DNA of 60,000 bases. Origin: Apostichopus japonicus (Eukaryota > Echinodermata > Holothuroidea > Aspidochirotida > Stichopodidae). The DNA lies in the NCBI RefSeq assembly GCF_037975245.1, contig NC_092569.1:14652501-14712500 (forward strand), in the 5' to 3' direction. Position numbers and translations under genes: made by a program. Below are positions 1-14,050 of the stretch, one piece after another (position 1 is the stretch's first letter; each line of letters starts with the position of its first letter). The notes beneath the pieces are model-generated. The model had not been told where the DNA came from. It ran no database searches and saw nothing but the letters and a program-made list of their open reading frames with translations.

Positions 1-3000
1 TAATTGTTTATTGATGCTGCTTTTAATATGTTGCAAATAGAATTTCGTACAATGAATCATTCTGTCCTGTATGTTGATATTGGAAAGTTCGTCTTCATCG
101 TGCTCATGTTGTATTGCGCGCTGTGCTGTGCTGTGTTTGGACGGGTCATAACTCATATGTCATTAGTGCTTTCGAGTCTGGGTGCATGGCTTTCAGAAGT
201 TAGTATTAAAGAGGTTAGACCTTGCTCTAGTTGGCAGTCAACCGAGGCATGCAAGTAATCCATTATGGTTAACTTAAGATTTGTAGATTTTGTAAGAAAA
301 TCCAACCAGATTGTATATTTGAGCTTCGTATTATATACCTACCGTTGGTATTCAAGTTGTGTGAAAGAGGGTGAACCTCAAAATCGAATACAACATAACA
401 AACAATGAAGCCACAACTTAAGTTTTCAACCATTGTAATGATGCTGAAAAGATGCATGACTGATTAACTGTTGAGATCAATTTGACAATTCAGCTATATA
501 TTGCTCAGTAAGAGAGAATGTTGCATTTTTTACAAGTAAGCTACTCAATCCTGCTTTTCTATACACATTGTATTGTAAAAACAGAAACTAGGCTCTAGGC
601 GTACTGTAGGCTCGCTAAAGCCTAGGTTTTGTAACTTGCACATGCATCAGGAAGCTCAACTCATAGAAAACTCAGAACTTCTGTTGCACTCCAAATTATC
701 AATATTTTTTTTTACATTGGTCTTGTTGTTGCGGTGTACCTGTACATTAATGACACATAAATGACATATCCATTGGCTGTATTAGCATACAGTACTTAAA
801 CTACATATTCCCCAAATATTGATGACTGTACAGTACCTAAGATTCTGTGCCGGTATATGTATATAGTACTTGCCAGTTTTTTTTTTACAGTTTGCCAAGT
901 AGGTCCAATCTAGTGGGATTTTCTTAATCAGATTGAAACTGAAATGTTCATAAATGACTAACAGGTTTGCCATTTTATGTTTTGTGTGATACTGTAACAT
1001 CTGGGGCACTCCACTATAATGAGTATGTTCATGTACTAATACTATACTGTATGTACAGTAGTCTACATTTAAACATGTGACTGCTCTGTACAATTAGCTA
1101 AGTACTAACATTTTGGTAATTGGCTGGAGTAAACATTCTACTGTAGGCCTAGACCATCGGCACTTCAGCAATGCAGGGAATAATTTTGAAATTTTGCACT
1201 TTAGAAGGCTACTGTATGAACTTTGCCTGTTGTAAAATACTATATAGCTGTACGTGTACAAAAACTGCTATATCTGCGCCAATTTGCCCATTCTGCATAG
1301 CACTTTGCAAAGATTTGCAAGATAAATGGTTCACTGCAATGCATTGCAAATGCTATCATTCCCATGTATGTGTACAGGTCATATATCGTACACATTCAAC
1401 TTTAATCATGAAACTAAGACTTCAAATCTTACCATCTTCACAGATAAGAGTTTTGCACTGATCATGCAATCTCTACATTGAAATGCCATCCGTATTACAC
1501 AATAAAGTGTGGCCTTTAAAGGTTATCATGCTAACAGCGTATTGTCAATTCCTCAATTACGTATGTTAAAGTTCTAATGTAGTTCAATATTAGACAACTA
1601 ACAGAGTGAACCTTTTTTGACACTTTCTTTATCACCATCTGAGTAATTTATACATATCAATAAAATATCACTAGAGATACACTTAGCAATAAGTTACAGT
1701 AAGTGATGGTACCTGTAAATTTCATTGGTTGTGCACGCATATGTATCCAAACTGATATACTGTATGTCAAAATTACACGCTCACAGTACTTGTAGCATAT
1801 TTAAACACCTACCTTATGGTCATCAAATGAACTACGGTACAGGTGAAAGGCTCAGAGAATTGAAAACAGTTGTCAGTTTTTGCCTGATGAAGGTCAGGAA
1901 GTGCTTCATCAGTGAAATCACGAGTCTCCCAGTACACGTCAAGCTGTCAGTGTTCTTCATGAAGGACAGTAGCTTACAGTGGCTGTGTCCAGGAAAAGGA
2001 GATAAAGTGTGTGGACTCACTCTCCTGTTCTCACCACTAGTACATTATAACAGGGTCAGTGGGCACAAATTGCCCCATCCCAGTTGTGTGAAAATTTTTA
2101 ATTAAGTGCCCCATTTGACAAAAACTATCCCCCCTTTTTTCTTCATTTTTGTTATTAACAATGTTGACAATGGTCACAACTCTATGCATGTGTTCGTCGG
2201 TCGTTCTGCCGTCTCCGTCGGGCACACTCAAGTCAGTACCCGATACATCTGTACTTTTGCTATATAAAAAGTATATATACCAATTATTCTTTCAAAGTGA
2301 TTATAAAGTGAGTTACGTACTCTATGGTATGTTTAAAGTGGGTGGTTGATCTCATTGCACACAGCCCCATAAAACCAAGGATGTATGTTTAATGCTGTAA
2401 GCGCTTGTACAGTATTAAACCCCTACTAGTATTGCAGAACAGGCCTCGTTCTTTTCTGGATGAATATATTTTCCTTGTATTTCTACAGTCTCATAATTTT
2501 AGTGTGTATACAACATTTGTGTGTTGTTTGTGGATTCAATAATACCCAAGAATGGTGTACACACAGTACAGTATATCCTACTGTACCAACTCTACACACA
2601 GTACAGAAGTCAACTTAAAAATATGAAACTGGCATTTATTACATGTACATGTACAGTTCATAAACTGTAACTTCATACAGTGTCTGTTATACATGTACAA
2701 CACAGTATATACTGTACAGTATAGGAGGCAATTTGGGTCTGTTGGGTAATGTGTATGTAAAACTACTGTCATACACTAATCAATGTAGAGTGACAGTGTA
2801 CATTCTCTTAGCACTACTGTATACATTGTAGTCAATTAGTGGTATTCATGAAAACACTCAAACAACAGGTTCAAGGACAATTAGCAAAATTACCTACTGT
2901 ACAGTTTGTCAGAGCTATAGATATTGTTTTAAATAATTAGGTTTTACAATTAGCTTCCTTACTGGTAGGTGGTATCCTTGACATTTCCATTAAATTCTTT

Positions 3001-6000
3001 TTACTGATAATACGAGTAATGCAGTGCTGCTCACACAAAGTGTTAGTATTTCAGTCCATGTTTCCCATATATGTATGAACAGTAATATATATATACAGTA
3101 ACAGTATGGATTAACTTCATGATCCTCTTGACCTGTACACCACAGATTTCATCTTAAATCTGTGATGATATCCTGGTAATAGATCTAGGCCATCTCTCTG
3201 TAGGTCACAATTTTTGGAATATTTAGCATCCATATGTAGGTTTAACGGAACAATAAGAAATGCTGTTAGATGGTTAATGGAGAATTGTGATAGATAAATG
3301 TGTAGTACGGTAGTACCATTGGTGGGAGAATTGTATGGTATTGTGTGTCGGGGACAATTACGTTGACCCCTCCCTTTTTGCTGGAAGGTGGGAGTGGGTT
3401 CGATTTTGATGGAAAACATTCAGTTAAGATCACAGAATTGTCACACCTCAGGTGACATTCTTTGGCTAGTACTATACATTTATAGTATCCGGTGATTGAC
3501 AAATCAGTTAAACGTTTGAACCAAATGTCACTTCCTGCTTAGAGTTGTTGCATGTTTAGTGTGTTTATTGAGGAAAGATGACTGGAAATTATGAATTTAA
3601 ATTGCAAATTAACTTTTAACTGTGTAAAGCAAAAAATACATTAGTAAGTACTATACTATAATTACTTCCCAGATGTAAGAATGATGTGCACTACAATAAC
3701 TATAAGAACATTCACTTCACATTATATATCACAATGCCCTTTTCAGTACATTTTGTTTCCATGGTAACAACTCATATCGTATTGGTGTGTTACAACCTTG
3801 TCTAGATATGAAAGACAATCAGAAAGGCACAGAATATTTAGTACAAGCACTCAGATTATAAATCCAGGATTTGAGAGAGGCTTAAGTTCCCTTGGAATGG
3901 GTTCTTGAAGCTGAGCTAAATGAAGTTACTGCACATTCCGGCTGTGTGCTCATGTGTAGGTAGCATCCAAAACCAACGGGAAGGAAATGACTACTGTTGG
4001 TGTGTAACACTGTCTACATCCTGTGCTAGACTGTACTGCAGGTACTGTACAGTACAGTAGTACTGTAATGGGACGGGGGGGGGGGGACCCGGGGGGAGGG
4101 TTGAAGATCAAAGTCCGATAGCTACGTATGTATGTAGTTTGCTTCTTGTCCTGGATTACGTTTTCACCTGGGACTTAACCTCTAGTACAACCATCATGTT
4201 TCTTGTTACACACTGATGTGAAAGTCATGATTATATAAAAAAATAAAAAAAATGGTGATAAAATGATTGAAAACTCTATAAAATTTAGAACAATGAGGTG
4301 CTTTGTAAATTGTTGTTGTGAGTTGTGACAGCTTAGTGTTGTTATATTTTGGCCTATACTTGGGATAACATTAATGATGTTATTGTGGATGAATAATACA
4401 TGATAACATTTGGTCTAATTTATGTTTCACCTTAGAGAATGAGTACACACAGTAATTCTTCAGCAACCATTAAAAAGGAAATAAAAAAGAAAGGATATAG
4501 CTATGGAAGGAAGGGGGGGGCAGAAGGGGGTGGGGTGGGCTGGGATGGAATTTTATAAGAAGCTGTTATCAATGGAAACTACTGTATGCATCAATTAGAA
4601 CTTTATTTCTGTGCAAATGGCATTATACTTTTGAAATGCGTCTACAAAACTGTATTTTTTTTTTTTTCTTAGAATTCCATTTTAGCCTCATCTATTTAAT
4701 CAATGTTTCTTCCTCTATGAAGAGAAATTTCCAAACATGTTAATTTGTAATATAAAACCTAGGTAATTACTAAAAATAAGATGTTTGACTCACTGTGCCA
4801 ATACATATGGTGTACACCTTGTGTAACTACTGTAACTGTACTGTACATGTACACAGAAATTGGCATGCACGCATGCCTGTATAAACAGGTATACTGTGTA
4901 ATTTGCAGTTTCATTTTGTACTTCGTGGTCTGTATTGGGTGAACTGACTAAACTCTGTCATAAAAAGTGTTATACTGTGGGCATGTGTGGCTGGTCACCA
5001 AATCTGTGGTATTTGGTCATAAAAGACTAATAACCGTAGACCACTTACAGTACAGCTGCAGCACACACACAATGACACAGTTTCCGGTGACACCACAGAA
5101 ATGAACAAAGGCAAGTTACGGTACCTCATTTAATTTAGCTGAATCAGACTTTCATTTCCTTCGGGTTCATGATTGCTGTAGTGAATATGTGGAAAATTGT
5201 GAAATTCCAGTGTGGTAATTATTTATCCACTTAAAAGGGGGGGGGGGGGGGGGGTGTATTAAAGCTAAGTAAAAATTCAGCTTTTTGAGTTTGCTTTGAA
5301 ATTTTACCACAATTTTACATGTCCTTTAGTAAACTTTCCAAAATGAGATCAAACTAAGAAATACTGTAAATTTTTTTTGGTTTTTTGGTTTTTTTTTTGC
5401 TAGATGAAAAGTTACTGAGCTTGGAAGTAGTTGTATCTTTATTGGTAAAATAAAATTTTGGAAAAATATATAGTATTCAATTTTTATAAATTCCTTATTT
5501 GGAACACGAATCTAGGAATTGAGTTTTAAATGAACTGCATTATGGATTTTACTTACCTGTCACCTGTACAATAAATGCACTCTCATATTACGTTGTATAG
5601 AGTAAACTTGGTGACATTTTTAGTCTGAACAATCCAAACACTTACCAACTCTGGCATACATCAAATTTGTCAGAATGAACTATTAAAAAAAAAATACACA
5701 CATGCTCTAAAGATAGGATAGTACAGTTGTGAAAATATATATTGGAGATCCTATAGCATGCATAATGTGGTAGTTTGTCCTGTTTGCACTCTGCAGCAAA
5801 TTAAACCCTTTCCGAAATATTGCACATGTACAGTATAGTAAACTACACTATACTGTGGATATGAATACATTTTTTAGGATGGGCTGGGTAAGGGTGGGGA
5901 GGGGGAGAAGTTGGAAGGGAGGGAGGGTGAGGTTGGAAGGCAGGGAGGGTGTCGTGAGGCTTTGAGGAGGGATGGTTTTGAAATGGGTTGGAAACACTCC

Positions 6001-6477
6001 GTTTTAAGTAAAATATGTATTTTCATGTACAATACGGTAGTTGCATTGCTTGTTCTTGATGGTATTTTCATAACACCTCTTTGAACTTAAGATTTACTTT
6101 TAAGTACAGTAAGGTACTGTACTTATTCCACTACAATAATATCCACAAATTCCACATGTATGCATGTGTATTCGCTTCAACATGTACAGTCAAAGGTTAT
6201 GTACTGTAGGCAGTATTGAGATAACAGCATCTATACAGTTTATCACTAGCATCCCCCAATGATAGATAATATTAATACCGGGTTGATGATTACACAACCA
6301 ATTTAACTTGCAGCTTAAATATATTTAACTAACCCATAAATTACAGTACATCTGGTAGTATAAATTTATACTGTACTGTATATGTATGCATGCTGTTAAG
6401 ATGCAAGTTCTGTTTTCTTTGGGTTTGTCCAATCACTTTTTTTTTCTTTCTTTTTATTCTGTTTGTTCCATCTGCAG
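1..6477. other. Upstream non-coding region
   Basis: I see no recognisable coding exon here. The open frames are short, lack family resemblance and are interrupted by AT-rich sequence. The stretch holds homopolymer and low-complexity tracts: G runs near 4075-4087 and 5237-5254, a G-rich purine tract near 4506-4545, poly-T near 4656-4669, and a purine tract at about 5879-5950. It also holds many copies of the words TACTGTA, TACAGTA and GTACAGTAC. It may be intergenic, or an intron upstream of a 5' UTR exon of the kinase gene. No promoter could be placed. Confidence 0.6.
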
Positions 6478-6528
6478 TGAATACAAAAGAGTAGCACAGG
6501 CTGAGAGGGGTTCACAACAGCAGTAAAG
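6478..6528 (+). other. Candidate 5' UTR exon of the SGK3-like gene
   Basis: A long pyrimidine tract (about 6437-6470) ends in TCTGCAG at 6471-6477, a strong 3' splice site. Fifty-one bases later the sequence AAG|GTGAGG gives a good 5' splice site at 6529. The enclosed 51 bases begin TGAATAC, and I propose no coding role for them. The block sits a few hundred bases upstream of the first coding exon, so a non-coding leader exon is the simplest reading. This rests on splice signals only. It could be a chance pair or belong to an unrelated transcript. Confidence 0.35.
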
Positions 6529-6873
6529 GTGAGGAGGGCATAAAACTAAATAAAGCCCACAGGCAAACAATCTCTGCCAATCATTCCCTTGGAAGATATC
6601 AGCTCTACTATTTCTGCTTGTAGATCTGGTCAAAGTTCGCCCGGTTTTACTTGCTGGTGACTTTGACAGTTAATCTGCCAATTGTGTAATCACTTTTAGA
6701 GTGTCACAGCTGATTGTGTCCATTTAACAATCAGATAAACTGTACTCCTGTTGTGCACAGTATTAAACACACATTACAGTACGATAACTTCAGTATTTAT
6801 AAATTGTCATTGTGATTTGTTACATGTGGTATTCTGTTCGTCATACAGCACACAGCCTTCTTTTCCCCTCCAG

Positions 6874-7111
6874 CCTTCCATGGACCGGCAGCATCTCCCA
6901 ATATCAAGCAGATGATTTATTGGGTGTGAAGACATTCTTCATTTACGGTGCTTTTCAATTACCGGCCACGTCATCTCGGAAACATCGTGCAATTGGACGA
7001 ACGCAGCGACGGAAGAATCGACCGTCCCGGCAGCAGACCTTTGAAATTTATTTGGACTCTTGAGCGGCTTGGTCGACATTGCCGCCGTCGGGCCTCAGAT
7101 TTGAAATTCAG
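6874..7111 (+). other. Probable 5' UTR part of the first coding exon
   Basis: A pyrimidine tract (CCTTCTTTTCCCCTCCAG, 6856-6873) makes a good 3' splice site, so the exon holding the start codon could begin at 6874. This stretch is more GC-rich than its surroundings. The frame of the start codon has a stop (TGA) at 7061-7063 and no ATG between that stop and 7112, so coding does not extend upstream in this exon. A short upstream ORF of 11 codons plus stop (6880-6915) starts at an ATG followed by G. The transcript could instead start within this region. Confidence 0.5.
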
Positions 7112-7189
7112 ATGATGGCATCAACCGGTAATAGCACGAGCGTCCATGTGTCAGACACTCAGACATGGGAGAAGAATAAAAAATATACG
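7112..7189 (+). CDS. SGK3: SGK3-like kinase, coding exon 1 (start codon, N-terminus)
   Basis: Encodes residues 1-26, ending WEKNKKYT just before the PX domain. In human SGK3 the equivalent junction is a basic stretch before VYKV, so the join to exon 2 is natural. The 5' splice site is ACG|GTAAGG, phase 0. Two adjacent ATGs (7112 and 7115) precede GCA. The second has A at -3 and G at +4, a better context than the first, so translation may start at either. An in-frame TGA at 7061 fixes the upstream limit. The N-terminal residues are low in conservation, so the start rests on this stop and on the clean join. Confidence 0.88.
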
Positions 7190-7574
7190 GTAAGGAAACT
7201 AGTCAATCTTCAAACACAGTACTACTATCATTAATTAATATTAGCATCATACACTTATAATTGTTTATAGTCTACTAGATTGTCCAATTAGAACCAAATA
7301 TTTGTATAAGTTTAGCCATTTGCATCAATTGCTAAAGCCTAGATGAATTTATGCATACTGCAACTTCTGTCCAGCAGTATCTATCAACTTTCACCCCGGT
7401 CCCTGGGGCATCAAAATGAGAGTGAATAAATTCTTCCCAGGATATATATATTCCAGTGTACAGTATATATGCGTTGAAGATTTTTACAAGGAAATTGAAT
7501 GTAAACAGCTCACAGTGTACAGTTTAATGTTGGTTATCACTATACTGTTCTGTACAGGAAACCAGTTGGGTTGA

Positions 7575-8066
7575 AATCGTCTCTCCCCCTCTCCTCCCCT
7601 TATCCCTCCCTCCCGCCCCTCTCCTTATCCCTCCCCTCTCCTTGTCCCTCCCCTCTCCTTATCGCCCCCCTCTCCCTATCCCTCCGCTCTCCCTCCCCTC
7701 CCCTATCCCTCCCCTCCTCTACCCCTCCCCTCCTCTACCCCTCCCCTCTCCTTATTGCCCCCTCTCCCTATCCCTCCGCTCTCCCTCCCTCCCCTCCCCT
7801 ATCCCTCCCCTATCCCTCCCCTACCCCTCCCCTCTCCTTATCCCTTCCTCCCCTCCCCATATCTCTATCCCTCCCCTCCCTTCCGCTGGCTTCTCCTTAT
7901 CCCTCCCCTCCCCCATCCCTCCCCTCCCCCATCCCTCCCCTCCCCTATCTCTCCCTCCCCTATCCCCCCTCTACTTATCCCTCCCCTCCCCTCCCCTCCC
8001 CTCCCCCAATCCCTCCTTCCCCTCTTCTTGTCCCTCATCCCTCTCTAACCTTCCCTATCCCTCCCC
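7575..8066. repeat. Pyrimidine-rich minisatellite, (CCCTCCCCT)-like
   Basis: About 490 bases of almost pure C+T on the + strand, built from variable units such as CCCTCCCCTCTCCTTAT. It lies about 400 bases inside intron 1. Several frames stay open through it only because the repeat lacks stop codons; the predicted Pro/Ser/Leu peptides are not credible proteins. Pure polypurine-polypyrimidine tracts of this kind can form triplex or quadruplex structure. Confidence 0.9.
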
Positions 8067-10977
8067 AGCCTGTTTTCATGTACCACCAAGTATTTCTCAT
8101 TACTTGACATTACACGCCTTTCAATGTAAAGTGGATATTCTTCTGTGTAGATACAGTATAGGCCTATGCTGTGTATGGTAGAGTGAAATCTTCATATATT
8201 TTTTTGTCAACTCAGACTGACTACCAGAGCTGCTGACTCTGTGAAGCAGAAATGAACAATCTGTTTGCTAGTGCAGCTGCTAGTCTTCCCTTGGTTCTAT
8301 TCATTTTCTCTGTACATGCCAGGAAATGTTCAAGAAATCAAAACTAATCCCATATATTCAAGGATGATTGAACACACAGGCACCTTTGGGAATGCTGTGT
8401 CACATCAATTTTTTTCCCTGATTTTTTTTTTTTTTTTTTCATGGCCTTAAATAGTTAGAGGAGGTAGCTTATTATGAAAATTAATATTTATTGCATGGTT
8501 AACTAAATAAATTATGGAGTTAATAATTACAGTATCATTATATATAAAATATATATTTTTTTCGTGGGGAGGGGGGGGGGAGGAATGCCTTGGTCTTAGA
8601 AATGTAAGCTTTCTTTTGGCAGTTGTCCTGATGAATACAAGTATTAATTCAGAAAGATTAAACATAAATGAAGATAAAACAGTGTGAGAAAATGAAAACG
8701 ATGATTGTAATTAGAAAGAAATTGGGGAGTTTTGTTGTAGAAGCAACCAGAATTGTTTAGTTTACTGTTTACAGTATATGATAAAATTGGTCTCAATTTA
8801 AAAATGAGAATGTTTTCTTCAACTTTATTCATAAATGTTAAGTGTAAGAAATCATAAAGTTCTGAGAGTTGATCTCAAATTGCTAATTTGCGTATATATT
8901 TCCATAAAGTATCATATCTGTACCATCTTTTGGAATTACTAAGTCTGTATGTGTACATATCTCTCATACAGGTTCTTTTATATGCACTGAAATTTGATCT
9001 TAGTAGCCAAAGAATGTTGCTAACATTTTACCAGTCTGCGTACTTAGAGTGTGCTCCACCCATACATGTCTCCACTCTACAACTGCACTTTCACATCTTA
9101 CATGTATGTAGCTTTACCAGCGCAACTTATTAGGCACTTCAAAGAAGGAGTAAATAGTGTAGAGATGAGATGTCGACATTTAATGAACATTGTGTTCCAC
9201 AAGTTTCTAAAAAAATTTTGTCTGGCTGAATTTGATCAAAAATTTAACTATGAAAGAAGTTAGTTTATAAAGTTTCCATAATTGTGGTATGAATAATTGT
9301 AAAATCTAGGTCTCTTATGTTATGTTTAAGTAAGCAATAATATCTGCAGTGTTTTAGTCTGCATATTAAACAAACCTATCAGGTGTTACTCTGACCTAAA
9401 AATTCAGGCGATTTTTGTTTGTTTCTTTGTTGTTGATATATATTTGTCATAAATACTGCATGTCGCATAAATTTGTCAGCAATTGGCTGATATTGTGAAA
9501 TTCTAGTCAGAACTGTAACTGAAAGTTAAATTAATTTGATCTACTGTAACTACAGTTTGGACATTCTGTTAAATTTGTCACGAAATGATCGTGATTGAAA
9601 GCTTGAGTACCGATTCTATTTCGCTTGGTGAGCATTTCGCCGCCCACACATATTTTTGTGTGTTAGTAAATTACTATCCTATCTTTGGCATACAAACTGG
9701 AAAATTGAGCAAATGTTACTTAAGATTATTAAAATTTGAAGTGAAAACTTGCATTTAACCTAACTTCTTACATGTAAACATATTTAACATTGCCATGGGA
9801 TGTTGACATTGACAATCCTTCAAAGGAAATCAACTCATCAAAGCTCTCAGTAAGTTGCAAGTCCAGCGAAGTGTAGAAAGCAAGGAATCAAGTTCATTTA
9901 TATTTTTACAGTAATAAGTACTGTAACTTATAAACTCTTTTTTGTGATTAAAATGTAATTCACAGTGTCACAACATTGAAGCCACTTAGTATAAAATTGC
10001 TACCCACAGTAACTATGTAGTGCCTAAAGTATGTTATATATTTGTCAAATAATAAATATATCAATTTTCATTATTTAACTTTATTTTAATAATTTATTTC
10101 AAGAAATGGGAGGTTGGACTTTTTCTTGGCCATTTCTCATTTACTGTATTTGACTTACACAGTATTCAATCAAGGACTCGTGACTTGACCCGACCTTCGT
10201 AAATCTCGCTCGGTCACTCATCTACTGTATATTATACTCTATCAACGCCCAAACTATCTTCACCGGCCTCTACCTCTGTAATCTTTAATTTCTTCTCGCT
10301 CCATCGGTCGCCGGTCAAAGAGTCTAGACACGTTTCCTGCTGCAGTATTTAAGTCTTGCCTTGAACGGTCGTTGAAAAAGAGGTAGAGCTTCGACTGTAG
10401 GTGATACCATTATTATGAGACATACCTTTATGATCTTCACCCTTGCACAGAAAGGAGAACAAAGAGACATAAAGGTAGGTCATCGCAGCAGATATATGAC
10501 TGAGCCATGTAATGAGTCATATCTCACTCAGACCCAGCATTTAAATGCAGTATTATACAGTAGATCTGTGTACAGACAATACTGTAGTGCAGTACTGTAC
10601 GTAGGTGTTGAGCTCTTTGTCTGAAGGGCTGGTATATATATACTGTGTGTACTGTCCGCAGTAGTGTGTTATACCAGGGAGATGCTACTATCTAGAGTAG
10701 CAGCTCCATGGTTATACTGTAAAGCTTAGAACAGCGCAAAGGGTTTGGGGACATCAGTAAAGTTATTATACTGTAGTGACATGGTAGTGCTGTCAACATC
10801 AACCCCTTGTATGGAAGACATTAAGTCAAGTATGTTACATTCTCTTTGAAAATACAGGCTTTCATCGGCTAGCGGCACTTTTTTTTAAAATGATACATCC
10901 CAGAGACTGCACGAGGCAAGACTATTAAAATAGAATTTAACGCCAAAACAAGAGCAAGATTTTTCCTAGCTATAAAC

Positions 10978-11105
10978 AGGTTTGCTTCCTCACTTACCTG
11001 TTTCCTCATAACCTCAGCAATCTCTCTCTACCGTGCTAAAGGAGAGTGAACCGGCCGACTTGTTAGCTTAAGTACGCACCTTCAGAGACCCCAGTCACTC
11101 CTAGG
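10978..11105 (+). mobile_element. Half copy of the TTAGCACC/TCTACCGTG inverted-repeat element family
   Basis: Matches, with divergence, the left arm of the full elements at 19848 and 50442: TTTGCTTCCTCACTTACCTG, then a CACAACCTTAGCA-like block, a TCTACCGTG block and an ending near CACCTTCAGAGACCCC. Only one arm is visible, so it is either a truncated copy or one whose other arm has decayed. Confidence 0.5.
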
Positions 11106-11839
11106 TCAAGTGGGGATGCAAGTCATCCCGAGGATCTGCATCCTAAAGGCTAAAGATTGTGGTATGGTTTTTTTTATCTTGAAGAACGTTATACCTAGAA
11201 TCATTGCTATATAACACAGTACTACATACTGTACACTGTACATGTGTGTTAGAGTATACCATGTGTGTGTGGGACACTGACAGTGTATCCTAACTGCCTT
11301 ATAAATATTAAAGAATAATTAATACCAATATAATACAGTTAAAACAAGGTCAAGGTTGACATATGGTGGTATCACCTGACATAGTAATATACAAGGCCAC
11401 ATGCTGATTGGATATGTATACAAACCCTGAAATTTGAACTTTCCCTGATAGTGGTTGGATTGGATTGGATCTGATATGAAATAAACTCTATAAAAACATC
11501 AAATTTAGTTGTATTTATAAAGGACAAGGATGTGAATGAGAACTTCCTGTTCGTATTCGTAGACTTACAGGTTGTGCGTCTCATCCATACAGCATATAAT
11601 CCTTTCCTGAGGAAGCTTGAATAAAGGTCAATCGTACAGGGTGTATCAAATGCCCCAAGGGATTGGAGAGCTACATGAGAATTCAGTACTCTGTTGTATA
11701 ATTTAGCATTCATGAATGTAAGATATAAATTAAAATTATGTGAAATTTAACCCCGGAGTACGGTAGCTGTTCTTCACTTGGTTTCAAAACAACTTTTGTT
11801 CGTCATGGCTGCACTGGAGTGATGTCGAATGGGGTGCCT

Positions 11840-12170
11840 AAATTGCCTTCCTCATATTTTGAGAAAGTGGTCAGGTGCTGGGGCATACAGTCTCGTCCGC
11901 CGGGTGGGGACATTAAATGGCAGTCCCCGTAGCAGGAATGGGAGCGAATTCACACCCCTGCCTCGTTATCTTGGCTTCCAGTTCAACATTTTAACCTAAA
12001 TTTGGAATCTTTTCAATTTAGGAAGTCATTTCAGATGGGAAAACGGTAGACTGCTCTTGAATGAATAACCCACTTGACTATGACCCGGCCGGGTATAGAA
12101 CCCGTAACCTCCTGATTGCTTCAAATGCTACCGCCTTGATCCGCTCGGCCACAGCACCAGTATAAAATAT
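11840..12170 (-). mobile_element. tRNA-derived SINE
   Basis: On the minus strand, positions 12151-12141 read TGGCCGAGCGG, a perfect pol III box A. Positions 12102-12092 read GGTTCTATACC, a degenerate box B, about 40 bases downstream. This is a Leu/Ser-tRNA-like head (about 12165-12078). The body to the left contains a block around 11900-11935 (+ strand ACATTAAATGGCAGTCCCCG) that resembles a motif common in invertebrate SINEs. The left boundary is uncertain. It is not a functional tRNA gene: no acceptor stem closes and box B is degraded. Confidence 0.7.
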
Positions 12171-14050
12171 CATTACTGGATGGCAAATGTAACTTGAAGC
12201 CATTACTGTACTTGTGCTCCACTCGTCAAAAACCCTTTCAATTAAAGCACTTTTGTATGTACTATTCGTTCTGTATCTAGTCTGACGGGAAATTGGCAAT
12301 CCTTTCACCCAGTAACCCCCCTCCCCCCCCCCCCCCACTGTAAATCCAGGTCACAATTTCACAACCATGTTTCTCCATATAACAGTACATCCAATCATCC
12401 TTCAGGTTTCAGTTTTAACCCTAGACAGTGATTTTACAAGAATTTATGAGGACTAAAAAGCTGACCACTTTGCGATAGGGGCTTGCTCGGTCATACAGAA
12501 GGGGGAATGGCACCTCAACTTTGAAAAGCTGTAAAGTCTCAAAAAGTGCAAGGCCGAAAGCGCTCAAATTTTGCAGACCTTCCCAACTCACTAATATCTA
12601 CAAATGACCCCCAAAATTATCCCAAATCCAAGAGGTGACCTGCCTAGATTTTCTGAAATTTGGTTGATTTTCTATGGAATGACCCAAAAGTGCTTCCTCC
12701 TCTCTTCAATATGACAATTTCTTTCAAGTCTCAGACCAGAAATCTTTTGATATTTGGTCACAGAGGACAACTTTGTGACCACTGTACTGCTATCACATCA
12801 AGAGATGAACATATCGTGTGTTATATTACCTCAAGTTTTGGAGACACATCTTTTATTTTTCTATTTTGTTTTTACATTTACACCTCATGTACATGTACAT
12901 CGGCGGGACAATAAGTAACTTTAAACATCTTCAATGACCATTGTTCATAACCATTAGCTGGCTATGCTATATTTGCTATATAACTACAGTTGGCACAGGA
13001 TCTGCATGAATCCACATTTCTTCAAAAACAAGAAAGAAAACACTCACCCGCACGCACCCACACACATGCCTTACACAAACCCAAAGTAACTGCAAACGTA
13101 GTGTAGACAGTTGCTACTTGCACAGTAAGCTTACATATCAAATGTAAATAAAAATTTATAACACATCAGTTGAATAATTTCTTCGTGTTGCTTATCTCCA
13201 AAAGTTCTTTGCCATATCGTTAATGGCTGCACGTGTAACCGTCGTGCTATCATATCATATCGCACTAGGTGGTATATATATGTATGCTGCACGTAGTACA
13301 GTACCAGTGCCATGCTCATTACAGCCTAGATATTATAAACACCTGACAAAAATCAACTCAACTCAGAGGAGTTTTCTGACGACGTCGACGACGATGATGA
13401 TCATGATGATGGGTTGATTGCGGTATATATCAAATACGTAGGTGTTGTTATGTTTTCTCATAAAATTCAAGACGTTTGCAGAGAGAAGGATTGACCGTTC
13501 TGCCGACGATGAACAGAACTGCGTGGGTGCATAGATGAGAGCATTTAGGCGGCAAGTTGAGAGAAAAACAAGAAGAAGAAGGAGAGGGTTTTAAGACCGT
13601 ACATGTGTGTATCGAGTTTCTATCAGTATAACTTGTTAATTTGAAAAATAAGAGGACAGAATTTCTTTTGCTGTGTGTTTTTGGTTTGTAAAAAATAGGT
13701 TTGGGGCAAATAAGTTTACCTAGGTTGTTGTTGCTATATAATAATTTACTGGAGTATGAATGGAAGATTAATGTTGTTCGTTGACTGAGCTGTTGAATAC
13801 AGGATTGAAAAGCCATATATTTTTACACATAATTGGATGTATTTCTCTTTTCATGTATTGAAGTGGTCATAACCGAATTTGAATGTCCCTTTAACATTGA
13901 ATCAAGTGCAGCTAACAATTTTGTGAAGAGAAAAATGTTTTTTCATACATTTGATTCATATTTTGTCAATTAAAATTACAGTAACTTCAAGCCAAACCTT
14001 GTCATGTACTTGTCAAGTTTCCCAATGTAGAAATTGTCACTCTCAAACTG

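Noticed and set aside
1884-1912. Hairpin CTGATGAAG ... CTTCATCAG with nearby GAAAT, hammerhead-like
   Set aside because: The CTGATGA core is itself inside the stem, which is incompatible with a hammerhead fold.
7571-8181. Long Pro/Ser/Leu-rich open frames
   Set aside because: Artefact of a pyrimidine minisatellite without stop codons.
12078-12165. Functional tRNA gene on the minus strand
   Set aside because: Box B is degenerate and the head is fused to a SINE body.
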